Shown: positions 51,276 through 62,555, numbered from the stretch's first letter. The stretch: DNA of 64,000 nt from Anagrus nilaparvatae (GCA_022575985.1 JAKSXM010000007.1:31746501-31810500), one strand, 5' to 3'. Notes: generated from the sequence alone by a model not told the origin. Translations and numbers: made by a program.

Positions 51276-54131
51276 TGATCGACCTGGTAATGTATAATGT
51301 AAATGCTCTCTCTATTGTAAATAATCTTAAGGTTAATGATACTCTTTCTCTTTCCAACCACTTTCCTATCTTCATAAATTTAAATTTAAATTTTACAATG
51401 AAAAAAAATAACAATAATGAAATCAAATGGATAAATCATAAGACCGATTTGTTTTATCAGAAAATGAAATTCTCAAAAAATGTAGCTAAAGTTAATACTA
51501 ATGTAAATGATATGGCCCTAAATTTATCAATCTCAATCAAAAAAACTGCTTTAGATCTAAAAATGTGCAAGAATCATGCAAATGTTAACTTGTTCTACGA
51601 AAATAATCCTTGGTATGATATAGAGTGCTTAAATTTTAAATCCTATGTAAAAGGGTTCTCTAAATTAGTAAAGCACGAAAAATTTCCTGAAGAGATGGTA
51701 AAATTTCTTCATAAAATTAGAAATGACTACTTTAGATTAATTAAAATAAAACAAAATCAGTTTCTAGAAAACAGGTAATTATTGATCTCTCAGACCAATG
51801 ACTCAAAAAGTTTTTGGAGTTTGATAAATTTATGGAAAACTAAAAAAAAAGTAGATCTCAATTTAATTACTCTAGATACATGGCTCAACCACTTTAGAAA
51901 AATCTACCCAACCAAAATTGTTAATGAAAAATTGGAACTTGGTGGCAATTACGATCCTCTCCTGGATGCAGATATAACAGTAGATGAAATTTTGTTAGCC
52001 TTAAAGAAGGTAAAATTGAGAAAAGCACCAGGAGAGGATGGAATTGGCAACGAGTTCTTAAAAAATCTTCCAGAGAATTGGATTTTTTACATCAATGTAC
52101 TATTCAATAAAATTTTGTTAGAACAATCAGTCCCAGATTCTTGGGCTTCTATTTTAGTAAAAATGTTATATAAAAAAGATGAAATTTCAAATCCTGAGAA
52201 TTACAGGGAAATCGCTCTAGTAAACACAATTGTAAAATTATTCACTAGCATAATCCACAGTAGACTAAACAATTGGGTAGAAAAAAACAATAAGTTTCCG
52301 GAATGGCAGGCGGGCTTCAGGCAACAAAGAAGTACGGTAGATAACATATTTGTGTTAAATTCATTAGTCCAGATTCGTCTGAGAAACAAAGGCGGAAAAT
52401 TATATGCACTATTTGTTGACCTGAAGGGCGCCTTCCCATTCGTCTCTCACAACTTATTATTTCAAAAACCAAGCAAAATTGGAATAAGCCATAAAATTAA
52501 AAATATCATCATGGATCTATATAATAAAGCTGAACTAATCTTAAGCAGTGAAGGTGGCTCGATAAAGTGCGAAATTTCTAGAGGAGTTCTTCAAGGCGAG
52601 ATTATTAGTCCAATGCTATTCTCTCTTTTTATAGCAGACCTTGAAGATTTCCTACTAGAAAATAATCTAAGAGGGGTGCAAATTGACAGAAACCAGGCGG
52701 TAATTGTTTTAGCGTTCGCTGATGATATGGTCTTTCTGTCAGAATCTCCAGTTTACCAACAAAAACTTTTAACACAGTTAGAGAGATATAATGATCTTAA
52801 TAAACTTGAACTTAAAATAGCTAAAACAAAATCCATTCTATTTCAAAAAGGGGGTCATGGGCATAAACATAAGCTACCTCCACTGCTATATAAAAATGAA
52901 AGAATAGAGTATGTCAAAGAATATGTGTACTTGGGTGTAACTTTTACACAGTCTGGTACTTTTGATTTAGCCTCAAAAAACTTTATAGCTAAAGCGTCAA
53001 GAGCTATCCAACCTACTATTAATTTAATTAATAAAATCAATATAACTAATCTAAAAACATGTAATAAATTATTTGAGGCACTGGTTTCCTCAATTGCTCT
53101 GTATGCGGCCCCAGTGTGGTGCTTGAGGCACATAACTGAATTGGAAAAAATCCAAAATATCTTCTACAGAAGATTACTGTATGTTCCTCAAAATACCCCT
53201 GGGTGTGCAATCAGAAGGGAAGCCAACTTAGAAAGCTTAGAACTAATTTGTTTCAAGAGAACTTTGAACTACGCTGGTTGTATTATGGAGATGTCGGATC
53301 AAAGATACCCTAGAATATGCTACAATAGATTAAAAATACTATCAAAAGATTCGACGTCCCCAAAGTATAATTGGTTTACTCAGGTCAAAGAAATTTTTTT
53401 TGAAAAAATTAAAAAAACAGAAATTTGGGAAAACCTAACTAAGCCTACGCTCTTATCCCAAAAAGAAAACTTAATCTCATTATTAAAATCAAACCTATCA
53501 AAAAAAGATATAGATCATTGCGTATCCTCAACATCCCTATCACTTTATCCTATGTTATCAGAATTAGAAATTAAATCTAATTTCTTAGACCTAAGGATAT
53601 CCTAGTACCATAAAAGGATACTGGCTCAGCTCAGATTATTCAACAATCATGTCTCTAGGTTTTATTTAAAGAACAAAAAAATCTTAATACCTGATTTTTA
53701 TTGTGAGTATTGTTCATCTAAAAATGATATTTTTCATATGCTAACTAATTGTTACTACTTTAAAGAATACAGAGAAAAACTAATACCTGAAATATTAGAA
53801 AACGAAAGCTTAGTCTATAATTTCTCACAGTTGTTGAATGGTCTGAACGAGGTCAAAGCCAGAAAACTAGTCAATTTAATTCACATTGTGTTGCTTGAAC
53901 TCGAAAAAAAAAAATAGCTAATAAATAAAAGAATATTCAATTTATTTTGTATTATTACTTATAACTTATAATTAGTCTTTATTAATTAATATTATTCCTA
54001 AATAACTCTAAATAAAAATTTAATGTTAATCTTTAAAAGTAAGAAATTAATTAATGTAATTCAAAAAGCGCAACTCTTCCCTTGTAAAATATATGTAAAA
54101 ATTAAACAAGGAAATAAAGATTATTACTACT

Positions 54132-54967
54132 ACTAGTGTTTTAAACAACTTATTACATAAATTAATATCAACTGTTTTTATTCTGTTTATTACATTTAAC
54201 GTTGGTTGAATTCCTTTTTTATCTTTACCAGAAAAATATTTGATGCTTTTTCGAATAGTCCTGATTGTACAAAAGGTACACCTAGGTACATATATTCTTT
54301 TTCATATTCAATTACATCTTTATCATAGAACAGTGAAGGCCTATCTTTTGCACACCCAAAACCCCCTTTTTTGAAAAGTATGGCCTTAGTTTTTTTAATT
54401 TTTATAGTTAGCCTATTAAGAGAGAATTAGTCTTTTAATCCCAAAATTACTTTATTAAATAGTACAGACGTATCTGAGAAGAATACCATATCATTAGCAA
54501 AAGCCAGCATGATTACTTCTACCAAGTGATTTAATGACACTCCTCGCAGTTCATGTTTTTTTATTGAAAATTCCTCTATATCAGCTATGAAAAGTGATAA
54601 TAATAACGGGCTAAGTGTCGCCCCTTGAAGTACTCCCAGAGTAATCTGACATACTTCTGAGATATCCTTACGGTTTTTACAACCATATTAGCCTTGCTAT
54701 ACAAGTCCATTAGTACATTTATTATTTTATTACTTAGTCCCATTTTTTTTAATTTTTCCCAAAGTAGGCTATGGGATACCGAGGGGAAGGCGCTCTTCAG
54801 ATCTACAAAAAGAGCATAGAGTTTTCTACCTTTTTTTCTCAAGTGAGTTTGTGTAATAAGTACAAATTTAATTATTTTTAATGTAATAAGTACAAAAATT
54901 TGGTCGCTCGTACTTCTTTTTGCCCTGAAGCTCGCCTGCCCTTCTGGTATTTTTTTATTTTTAAAGA
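54132..54967 (-). pseudogene. B3 ORF2 RT part
   Basis: FKNKKIPEGQASFRAKR, STSDQIF, a tandem 33-bp duplication, LYALFVDLKSAFPSVSHSLL (motif A), a frameshift around 54640 in the LQGxxLSP block, LAFANDMVF (YADD-equivalent FADD reads FAND), KTKAILFKKGGFG, YLGVPFVQSG, IQPTLNVINRIKTV and NKLFKTL. Decayed and the oldest LINE B copy here. Confidence 0.8.
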
Positions 54968-55080
54968 TTTATATATATAATAGCTGCCTCGCTTCGTTCG
55001 CCCCGGCAACCACCAGGTGGTTAAGGGCTGCGCCCCCTTGGTACTCTGCCACTTTTTTTTTCAAAAAATATGTTCTTTTA
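54968..55080. repeat. Helitron-like terminal fragment
   Basis: tatataatagctgcctcgct, then tcgttcgccccggcaacca and the GC-rich cagggctgcgccccc-like segment resemble terminal sequences of insect Helitrons (gcgaagcgaggcagctatta on the other strand). No Rep/helicase gene is present. Confidence 0.4.
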
Positions 55081-55084
55081 GGTT

Positions 55085-55145
55085 ACTCAATATTTTATAA
55101 AATAACTTTTTTTACTCGAAGTATTATTTAAAATTTATGAAATTA
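55085..55145. repeat. Short repeat, inverted partner of 36770-36835
   Basis: Shares tactcaatattttRtaaaat, tttttttacYcgaagtatta. Confidence 0.6.
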
Positions 55146-55162
55146 AAAATAATTAATATTCA

Positions 55163-56407
55163 AACGGTTATATCCTTCAAACGGGTTTTAGAAAACATCA
55201 CAATACTCAAACAGCCTTAATCAAGCTCGTAGATGACATACAAATGGGTAAAGAAAATAAGATGGCCACTTTGTTACTTCAGTTCGACTTCTCAAAGGCC
55301 TTCGACAATGTCTCTCCATCATTATTACTTAAAAAGCTAAAGAACGTTGGTTTTTCAAAAACATCGTTACACTGGTTCTGGTCATATCTTACTGGCAGAT
55401 CTACATGTGTATCAACCAAAACATCAACGTCGCCTTACATTGATATAAATATTGGAGTGCCCCAAGGATCTGTCCTTGGGCCTCTTCTTTTCTGTTTATA
55501 CATGAATGACCTTAAAGACCACTTGCTAGACACTCGCATTTTCAGACTATTATATGCTGACGATCTACAGATTTATGTACAAGTACCTACTAACAAAATT
55601 ACTGAGGGCATTTCAAGTCTTTCACAATCTGCTAAAATAGTTGCCAAATGGGCAGAAACTAATCGTCTATCACTAAACATGAAAAAGACTCAAGCCATAG
55701 TTTTTGGTTCCTCACATACTATCAAACAGTTCACTAACTTAAGCATACCTAGTATTGAGGTCAGCTCACTTGGTGACAATGTTCCTTTTGTCGATGAAGT
55801 GACTAGCCTTGGTGTCATACTAGACTGCACACTCTCATGGAAACCTCGCGTTCTCCAAATAACCAAAAAGGTGAACAGAGTCCTATATTGCCTCAAAACC
55901 ATCAGACCCTGCACCTCACAACTATTACGCAAACGACTAGTGGAATCACTTGTAATCCCCCACTTAGATTATTGTAACGTAATCTACTCTGATATCTCCA
56001 ATGAATTAATAGCTCAGTTACAAAGGCTCTCTAATACCTGTATTCGGTACATATTTGGGATAAGTACGTTCGAGCATGTTACCCCGTACAGGAGAAAACT
56101 GGGATGGATGACTTACTTGGCACGTACTGAGTATTTTGCATCCCTAGTTATGTACAGATTGGTAAGAATGAAGGAGCCTCCGTTCCTCTTACCTCTGTTC
56201 AAACCTTACAAGTCAGATAAACCAACTCGCGGTCCACGAATAGACCTTGACCCAACAACTGTTACCACTGACTGGGGACTTTACTCGTTCCAAGTCAAAT
56301 ATTCAAATTTCTGGAACAAAATTCCCCCCTGTCTACGGGACTTGCCATCTTACTCGCGCTTCAAAAAAGCAATAAAACAATATATATATAAATTAGATAC
56401 TATGTAG
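55163..56407 (+). CDS. LINE C reverse transcriptase, N-terminus missing, frame intact
   Basis: Open frame without stops. RT motif A LLLQFDFSKAFDNVSP, motif B IGVPQGSVLGPLLFCLYMND, motif C RLLYADDLQIYV, LSLNMKKTQAIVFG, VTSLGVILDCTLSWKPRV. The C-terminal region (SLVIPHLDYCNVIYSD, RIGFGIS-like, HVTPYRRKLGWM, YRLVRMKEPPFLL, SFQVKYSNFWNKIPPCLRDL, FKKAIKQYI) is characteristic of CR1/Kiri/Daphne-group LINEs. The endonuclease and RT fingers are lost by 5' truncation, so no native start exists; the first internal ATG is at 55244. The absence of lesions suggests a recent insertion. Confidence 0.88.
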   Translation, partial: NGYILQTGFRKHHNTQTALIKLVDDIQMGKENKMATLLLQFDFSKAFDNVSPSLLLKKLKNVGFSKTSLHWFWSYLTGRSTCVSTKTSTSPYIDINIGVPQGSVLGPLLFCLYMNDLKDHLLDTRIFRLLYADDLQIYVQVPTNKITEGISSLSQSAKIVAKWAETNRLSLNMKKTQAIVFGSSHTIKQFTNLSIPSIEVSSLGDNVPFVDEVTSLGVILDCTLSWKPRVLQITKKVNRVLYCLKTIRPCTSQLLRKRLVESLVIPHLDYCNVIYSDISNELIAQLQRLSNTCIRYIFGISTFEHVTPYRRKLGWMTYLARTEYFASLVMYRLVRMKEPPFLLPLFKPYKSDKPTRGPRIDLDPTTVTTDWGLYSFQVKYSNFWNKIPPCLRDLPSYSRFKKAIKQYIYKLDTM

Positions 56408-56655
56408 CTGATTGACAGCAGATTTATATATTTTCTCTATTTTTTCTCTTTGACTTCATATTGACGCATATTCACCTATTGACACACTAATCTATTGATT
56501 CATTTAATTATCATCAATTTTGCCATTATATTATATACTATATTATTTATAAATTAAAAATTTTAAATGTTTACTTATTTATTGTAATATATTGAAAGAG
56601 TGTACTATTTTTGTTTTTCAAAATAAAGATTATTATTATTATTATTATTATTAAT
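55163..56655 (+). mobile_element. CR1/Kiri-like LINE C, 5'-truncated
   Basis: Begins inside the RT (NGYILQTGFRKHHNTQTALI), ends with a 3' UTR and an (ATT)n tail near 56628-56655. It is different in protein from the R1-type and LINE B families. Confidence 0.85.
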
Positions 56656-57057
56656 ATTGCATGTAAAACTTATTCTTGTCACATACGTATAATAAAATAT
56701 TTTTTATACTAAAATGTATATTTTTTATTTTACCTTTATCATTACCTTTCTACTTATTAATTATTACTTATTTAATAAAATTTTTTTAAAAATTCAATAA
56801 CCAGCTAACTGTTATTTAAAAAAGCATTCATAGCTTGATATACATATATTTTTTTATACCGACATTACAGATTTTATTTTTAAAAGACGCGTTCAAAGCA
56901 ATGTTGCCGAGTAAAAAATTTGTTAAAAAAATCTTCCGTTTTTTTATTTTTTAATTACATTTTCTTTTATTATAAAACCGACGATTATCTTCAAAATTAA
57001 ATAAGTAGTTCTTCTATAATTAATTAATATTAAGCTCGTTTTTTTTTTAAATCTATA
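56656..57057. other. AT-rich DNA, nothing recognised
   Basis: No open frame of note and no repeat partner found. Confidence 0.4.
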
Positions 57058-57240
57058 GTCTACTTTCGCCTTGCAATCAAAAAAAGCATCTCTATTGCAC
57101 GATTTCGACTCGATTTCCTATCCTTGCAATATTTGTACCTCCTATACAAAACCGACAAATTACTTCAAATTTTATTTTTATGTGTATTATTATAATATAA
57201 AGCTCCTATAAAAGTTTTATCAAAATCTATAGTCGGTCAA
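57058..57240. repeat. Interspersed repeat (pair with 1838-2035)
   Basis: Same orientation as the copy next to A1. This copy is uninterrupted at ctactttcgccttgcaat, so it approximates the target into which A1 inserted. Confidence 0.75.
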
Positions 57241-57259
57241 TTCTCTCGGGAACAACCTT

Positions 57260-58200
57260 AAATTTTAAAGATACCTCAGATCTGAATCTAATCTAAACCC
57301 CTACAATGGAGTAAGTTTTCAAATAATTCTTAAAGAAGAAATGAAAAATATCGATGTCTTCCAGCAAAAATTTTTGTTTAAAAAATATGAATTTTTTCAA
57401 TATTTCGGAGAAGAAAAGTTGTTATTTAGCATAAAAAATTTTTACTAGGAACCCCAAGAAATGGTTAAAAGTTAAATACGTATGTAATAGCTATTCAAAC
57501 CCTCCCTAGGGGTGTCTTTAGTAAGCAAAGGGGTGAGTTTTATAAATAAATGAAATATTGACTTTTTTGTGACGAAAAACTCACCCAGAAAATAATCTTT
57601 TCAATCCTGATGCTCGTTTTAGCTTAAATTTTACGAATTTCCTCTCTTTGAGAGTCCTGGTAATAATTTTTGATGTCAAATAAAAACTTTTTGCATTTGG
57701 GGGCATCTAACGCGTAACAAAAATTATTTAAAAATTTACTCCATTTTAGGGATTGATATCTCATTTCGTATGGGTTGTATCTAAAAAGAGGCCCTAGAAA
57801 TGAAATGAGCGACCCAAAATACCTATTAGGTCAGTTTTTTGCCCAAAATATTCAATCTTTCATTTATTTATAAAACTCACCCTTTGCTTACTAAAGAGAC
57901 CCCCATGGAGGTTTGTAATGGCTTACTTGCTCAATGCTTACTTGACTTTTAGCCGAATTCTAGTAATAATTTTTTATGCTAAATAAATTTTTTTTTGCAT
58001 TTGGGAAGAACTTAAGTTTCTTTAAGAATTAATTGAAAATTTACCTCTATTTAGGGATTGATATCTTGTTTCGTAGAGGTTGTATTAAAATACGGGCTTC
58101 GAAAATGAAAAAAGCGACTCAAATTACCTGGGAGGTGAGGTTCTTAGCCTAAAAAATGCAGTTTGTATTACCAAAAAATGCAAGTGTCCAAGAAGTATAA
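57260..58200. repeat. Repeat block with inverted and direct copies
   Basis: 57500-57565 is inverted at 57857-57920 (tcacccYtttgcttactaaa). 57630-57850 and 57955-58160 are diverged direct copies (tagtaataatttttWatgYt, tttagggattgatatct, ttgtattWaaaa, gaaatgaaaWRagcgac). Non-coding. Confidence 0.65.
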
Positions 58201-58409
58201 ATACTGTTCTCGTTCCAAATATTAAAAAGATTTTGTTAAGAATTTATTATTCATAATAAATTACTACTAAAATCTTATATATAGTCAGCATTATGAATAT
58301 TCCTATACAATATGAGCTCGTTAATTTTAAAAAAAAGTTGTTTATTAATTAATTATGCAAAAATTGTTTTTATATAATAAATTAAGAAAGATTCATGTAA
58401 AATTATTTA

Positions 58410-58520
58410 TTTTTAGTTCTGATGAAAGAGTGGAATATCTCCGAAATATAGACAATTCATTTTTGTTTTTTGTGAAATAAAAATAAGCTGTAAATCATCG
58501 TATAAATTATTTATTAATTT
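58410..58520 (+). mobile_element. Penelope-like terminal fragment
   Basis: CTGATGAAAGAGTGGAATAT, then CTCCGAAATATAGAC and a T-rich stretch with gaaataaaaataagc at 58419-58490. The GAG/CTC pair could form a short stem between CTGATGA and GAAA as in hammerhead cores. No coding part. Confidence 0.4.
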
Positions 58521-58566
58521 AAAAATATGTAAAATGTTAATAATTTTAATTATTAATAAAGTTTAA

Positions 58567-58761
58567 AAAATCAAAAAAGATCATCAAGCTCGAACTTTAT
58601 CAAATTCAAACACACGTAATGTGAGAACAAAATCTAAAGAATTAAATATTGTGGAAAATAGTAGTTGTGAAATTGAAATTTCAAACATTATGAGAGTTAA
58701 TGATAAAGATATCGTCATAGTGAAAAAATTGCAAACAATTAATATTAATTATATAATATAA
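58567..58761 (+). other. Short unassigned open frame
   Basis: Open from 58567 to TAA at 58759. Reads ARTLSNSNTRNVRTKSKELN, IVENSSCEIEISN, DKDIVIVKKLQT. Composition is more protein-like than neighbouring frames, but there is no ATG near the start and no known domain. It could be an exon or a chance frame. Confidence 0.2.
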
Positions 58762-59856
58762 AATAACTATCATTTATTATTTACTGTTTCATCGATAATA
58801 ATTTCATAATCATTATTAAACAATTATATTATTATTTATCTTCAAAAATTCAATCTTTGCTATAATGAACCTTTAAGGTTTGGGTTAGTCTTTCTTTTTT
58901 TAAAAATGTAACTTGAGACCAATATTCAACATAGCTATAAACTAACCCGAACTCTAAATTATGACAAAAAAAAATTATTTGTTTGGGATTTTCAAACAAT
59001 TGTGCCGAAATTTTGGTGCAAAAGGGTAACTTCTCCATTTAATTGAATACTTGTCTTGGCCGAAAATTAAGAAAAAATTATTCACGGATAGCCTTGGATT
59101 TTTGGGGTAAGTACCCCATAGTACAGTAAATATACAAAAAAAAAAAATTGTAATATAAATTAATAAATAATTAGTACAAAATCCGCGAATATTTAAATTT
59201 TTAAATAAGTTTAAAAATTTATCAAATATCACCGCTTTGTATGCTTTAATAAAAAAAGAGATGACAATTAGCATCCGCATATGAAAAGTGGGGGTGATGA
59301 ATTTGTAAATTTATTTGATATCATTTACTCGAAAAAAGGTCGATAAAAATTCAATTGTTTTAAATAATTAGTACATTTTCAAACAAGAAAGCAAAAAAAT
59401 GAATGGTCCAGATTACAACTTAAATACCATCTGAGGCAATACTGATCCTTCTTCGGATGGTAAACTGCTTCCTAGGGTATTCTTTTTTTACTCCCAAAAA
59501 GTTTCGACCCGCTATCAAAAAAAAATATTATTAATGTTGAAGGGAGAGGCAGAGGTTTAATTTTTGAAATACGATAAAATTAATAATATGAAAATAATAA
59601 ATAATTAAATAATAAAAAATTTTCTGCATATATTCACTTCCACTATTCATTATTAATAATGACTTGCTAGTATATTAGATGTCTGTTTTATTGACAATAA
59701 TACCATAATAATTATCAAACATCTGTTGCAGATGTCGTTTATATTCATATTGTTATGATTATAATTTATGTTTATACCAGTTGTTGTCTATTTTGATATT
59801 ATGTAAATTTTTTTTAAGTTTACAACTTTAGTTAGTTGAATTTTGTTAAGAAAGGT
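58762..59856. other. AT-rich DNA without recognisable features
   Basis: Small frames such as 58975-59280 (minus) are Phe/Ile/Leu-rich and look fortuitous. A trinucleotide-poor, unique sequence by eye. Confidence 0.4.
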
Positions 59857-60762
59857 GCCCAGTATCCGAGTAAACAACTTCCGTTATTGGGAAAAAGTGC
59901 GGGGGGTGGGGGGCAGAACTCGTGGGGGGGGGGTAAAAAAAATAATGAAATCAATCAGCAAATTTTTCCGTTTAAAATTATGTTTACAACGGTAAATGCT
60001 CTTTTTTGTCGGGCAAAATTAAAAAAAAATTACCAATCCAATTGAAATGTTGCATATGACATGAAATTTCGGTGATAATCTTAGCTTTAAAATGGTTCTT
60101 TGTACAACTCGTTATCATTAGCCAAAAAAAAGTTATGGCCAAAAACCAAATACGCAAGAACGACTCGGTTTCTTCATTTTTTGTTTACCAAGCATTTTTG
60201 CCATGTCATATCTCCTTTAATATTAATCGTACAAAAATTAAAAAAAAACCACTTTATTTGTCAACTAAAATACTTTATATAAGTAATATTTAATTTTTTT
60301 TTTAATACTAACAAATTTTCAATAAATTTAAAAAAACTTTAAAAAATTAAAAATTTTTTTTTACAAAAATCACACTTTTCCTTGCGCTATTACTCGAAAG
60401 GGGTGAATTTTTATGAAAAATTGCAATAAATGTTTTTATGTTAAAAAATGATAATTCATCGATTGGTTACATGTTTTTTTAACCCCCCATCCAAGGAGTG
60501 GATCATATATAGTCACAAAAATAAATTTAAAAAAACTTTAAAAAATTAAAAATTTTTTTTTACAAAAATCACACTTTTCCTTGCGCTATTACTCGAAAGG
60601 GGTGAATTTTTATGAAAAATTGCAATAAATGTTTTTATGTTAAAAAATGATAATTCATCGATTGGTTACATGTTTTTTTTAACCCCCCATCCAAGGAGTT
60701 CGCCCCCCCTCCACCCCCGCGCTTTTTCCCAGTAACGGAAGTTGTTTGCTCGGGTACTGGGC
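59857..60762. mobile_element. 906-bp TIR element with internal 199-bp tandem copy
   Basis: Both ends read GCCCAGTAYCCGAGYAAACA, then acttccgttaYtgggaaaaa inward and a G/C-rich run. The interior contains a 199-bp unit (60321-60519) followed by a nearly identical copy (60520-60699). The TIRs face the same way as in non-autonomous DNA transposons; no clear target duplication and no transposase. Open frames inside (59836-60045, 60072-60293) have no recognisable domain. Confidence 0.8.
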
Positions 60763-61193
60763 CAGTATCTTTCTTTACAAATTCCAAAAAATTTTAAGCT
60801 GATCTGAGGTGTCTCTAATTAGTCCTTCATTTTACTAAAAAATTTACTTCCTTTACTGGAGTATTTCTAAAATTACGAATAACTAACTTATCGATCTTCT
60901 TATTTTTCTGTACATCAAATCAAAAAGTAAAAGCGCTGATTTTAAACATTCTTATTGAGATTAACAAAGATAGGTTGAAAGCAAGACATCACCCCTCTCC
61001 TCTTTTGTTATTTACATTTTAGAAATAAAAACCAATATTTTTCAATTATAACTAGAATAGCCGCGCGCCTAGCGCGCGCAGAATAATGACTTTTTAAAAT
61101 GATTTCCTAATCAAAATTTATTTATTTGAAATAAAATTTATAATACCAGAAACTGTTTTAAAATATTATATTCTACGGATGTATACCTACTAT
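60763..61193. other. Unique DNA with a GC palindrome at 61071-61090
   Basis: gccgcgcgcctagcgcgcgc is a short GC hairpin set in AT-rich DNA, similar to the small hairpins found near Helitron 3' ends, though no flanking evidence supports that here. Confidence 0.35.
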
Positions 61194-61427
61194 TAGGGGT
61201 GTGCAGTGATCCGAAAGTCGGGTTGGGTCGGGTACTCTAAATTTCGGTCTTTTTTGTCAAATTTTTGCAGGTTAGATTTCGTGTGAAGCCAAAAACTTCC
61301 CGGTAATGGTGCATTTTTGAATCGAAAGCTTCCATGGATGAGGTATCCCGAATTTGACCCAACTCGAAGCAAAAAACCCAAAATTTCAGGCACCCGACCC
61401 GAGTTTTAGATAACCGCACACCCCTAA
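61194..61427. mobile_element. hAT-like MITE, 234 bp
   Basis: Ends TTAGGGGTGTGC inverted, with subterminal gggttgggtcgggt and its inverted partner. Flanks tacctact (61184-61191) and tacctatt (61428-61435) form an 8 bp duplication with one mismatch. The TAGGGGTGTGC start with TCGGGT repeats is common in insect hAT MITEs. Confidence 0.82.
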
Positions 61428-62051
61428 TACCTATTGATAAAATACTAACATTTTTTTCTATGAGCAATTTTTAATTTTAACAAACTAATTTTTAAATACA
61501 GTATTTTATAAGTATTTAAAAATTTATTAAGAGACCTTTTTTAATCAAATTTTATCTCGAAAATCGAATCTAATTTTTATAAGGCTGTTCAAAATTAACC
61601 CATTTTGAATCCAATAATTTAATTCACCAGAAATAGTTATTTTGAATTATCAGAATATGCCTCTCTGAAATCCAGTATTACTCTGAAAGGTTGCCTTTAC
61701 ATAAATTTAATTCTGAAATTCCTTAATTGATATTATTTCTTAAGTACCTAACTGAAATTAGTCGCTAAGACTGATTGAATTTTTAAATTTCCAAATCCAG
61801 ATTATTTTAAGTCCCTTACTTGAAACTATTTTATTGCTCTGAATTTAAATTATTCTTCATTTCCAAACCGAATTATTTTAAGTCCCTAAATCAAATAGTT
61901 CTTATAAATCCATTCACCCTTGAGCCTTTTTCTCTCCATCAACTCCCAGCTTCACCATTATATCGTAAAATAAATCATTTTTTTGCAACATATTTTGATG
62001 TTGGTATTTGAGTAAAAATAATAGAATAGAGTCAAGTACTTGGTCAATTAA
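61428..62051. other. AT-rich DNA, loosely repetitive
   Basis: Between 61600 and 61900 short phrases such as ttattttaagtccct, ctgaaat and ccaaat recur irregularly. No gene. Confidence 0.4.
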
Positions 62052-62097
62052 CATGGAACATGTTCATTGGATGGGGTATTTGAAAAAGTCCGGCTCG

Positions 62098-62284
62098 GCA
62101 GGGGGGGGGGGTGAAAAAGTGACGCTTTTAGGGGGGGGTCAAAAATTGACGCTTTTAGGGGGGGGGTCAAAAATTGACGTTTTTAGGGGGGGGTCAAAAA
62201 TTGACGCTTTTAGGGGGGGTCAAAAATTGACGCTTTTAGGGGGGGGGGTCAAAAATTGACATTTTTAGGGGGGGGGGGTCAAAT
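62098..62284. repeat. 26-29 bp minisatellite with G runs
   Basis: About seven units of gggggggtcaaaaattgacg, cttttag with G runs of 7-10. The open frame across it simply translates the repeat. Confidence 0.95.
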
Positions 62285-62314
62285 GGACTTAAAATATTTT
62301 CGATTCAGGGACTT

Positions 62315-62555
62315 TTGGTGCAGAAGTACCTAGGGACCTATGGTGCAGAAGTACCTAGGGACCTTTGGTGCAGAAGTACCTAGGGACTATTGGTGCATAA
62401 AGTCCCTAAAGACCTTTGGTGCAGAAGTACCTAGGAACCTTTGGTGCAGAAGTACCTAGGGAGCATTGGTGCAGAAGTACCTAGGGACTATTGGTGCAGA
62501 AGTACCTATGGAGTATTGGTGCAGAAGTACCTAGGGACCATTGGTGCAGAATTTT
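62315..62555. repeat. 28-29 bp minisatellite
   Basis: About eight units of ttggtgcagaagtacctagg, gacct with point differences (atggagtatt, gggagcatt). Adjacent to but unrelated in sequence to the G-rich minisatellite. Confidence 0.95.

Larger units (their letters stand above)
49705..53917 (+). pseudogene. LINE B2 ORF2, split by A8
   Basis: Starts MVFWNSSGIKNL. Endonuclease: CISESWH, IIIGGDFN followed by TGA at 50128, VIDLV interrupted by A8 at 50350, resuming VMYNVNALSIV and LSNHFPIFINL (SNH where SDH is expected). A TAA lies at 51778. RT: KAPGEDGIGNEFLKNLPENW, NYREIALVNTI, WQAGFRQQRSTVDNIFVLNS, ALFVDLKGAFPFV (motif A), GVLQGEIISPMLFSLFIADL, LAFADDMVF, VSSIALYAAPVW. A TAG at 53603 is followed by YHKRILAQLRLFN, a CEYCSSKNDIFHMLTNC knuckle and EVKARKLVNLIHIVL. 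Three nonsense codons plus the insertion. Confidence 0.88.
47954..54131 (+). mobile_element. LINE B2 insertion into B3
   Basis: The target sequence tagtgtttt is present at 47945-47953 and 54132-54140, giving a 9 bp duplication around the insert. The plus-strand element has ORF1 at 48815 and ORF2 at 49705-53917. Its 3' end aaacaaggaaataaagatta is followed by a short TAC tail. The first about 740 bp (47954-48690) are not found in B1 and may be extra 5' sequence or a separate minus-strand retro-insert, since poly(T) sits at its left edge. ORF2 is interrupted by A8. Confidence 0.8.
45147..54967 (-). mobile_element. LINE B3, old minus-strand copy split by three insertions
   Basis: Minus-strand ORF2 and 3' end of a LINE B copy in order: 54967-54132 (NKKIPEGQASFRAKRSTSDQ to NKLFKTL), then 47897-47738 (VSSIVLYAAPIWSL to GMEKV), then about 45840-45560 (KYCELCGDKRNIFH to the C-terminus), and a 3' UTR ending near 45147 with cttgtaagaattatgtaa, gagcaagaaataaatac. 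The gaps are filled by LINE B2 (47954-54131), a 47-bp MITE and an LTR/BEL region. The amino acids at each junction match B1, showing this was one element. About 480 nt of ORF2 at the LTR junction are lost. Confidence 0.8.

Noticed and set aside
51276..51426. Extension of A8 ORF2 to 51426
   Set aside because: The added 50 residues are antisense to LINE B2 and start beyond the target duplication.
59836..60293. Small plus-strand open frames
   Set aside because: Low-complexity frames inside a non-autonomous TIR element; no domain.
62008..62259. Gly-rich 83-residue frame
   Set aside because: Direct translation of the G-run minisatellite.
62098..62555. CRISPR-like array
   Set aside because: Contiguous tandem units without unique spacers in a eukaryotic repeat context; minisatellite.
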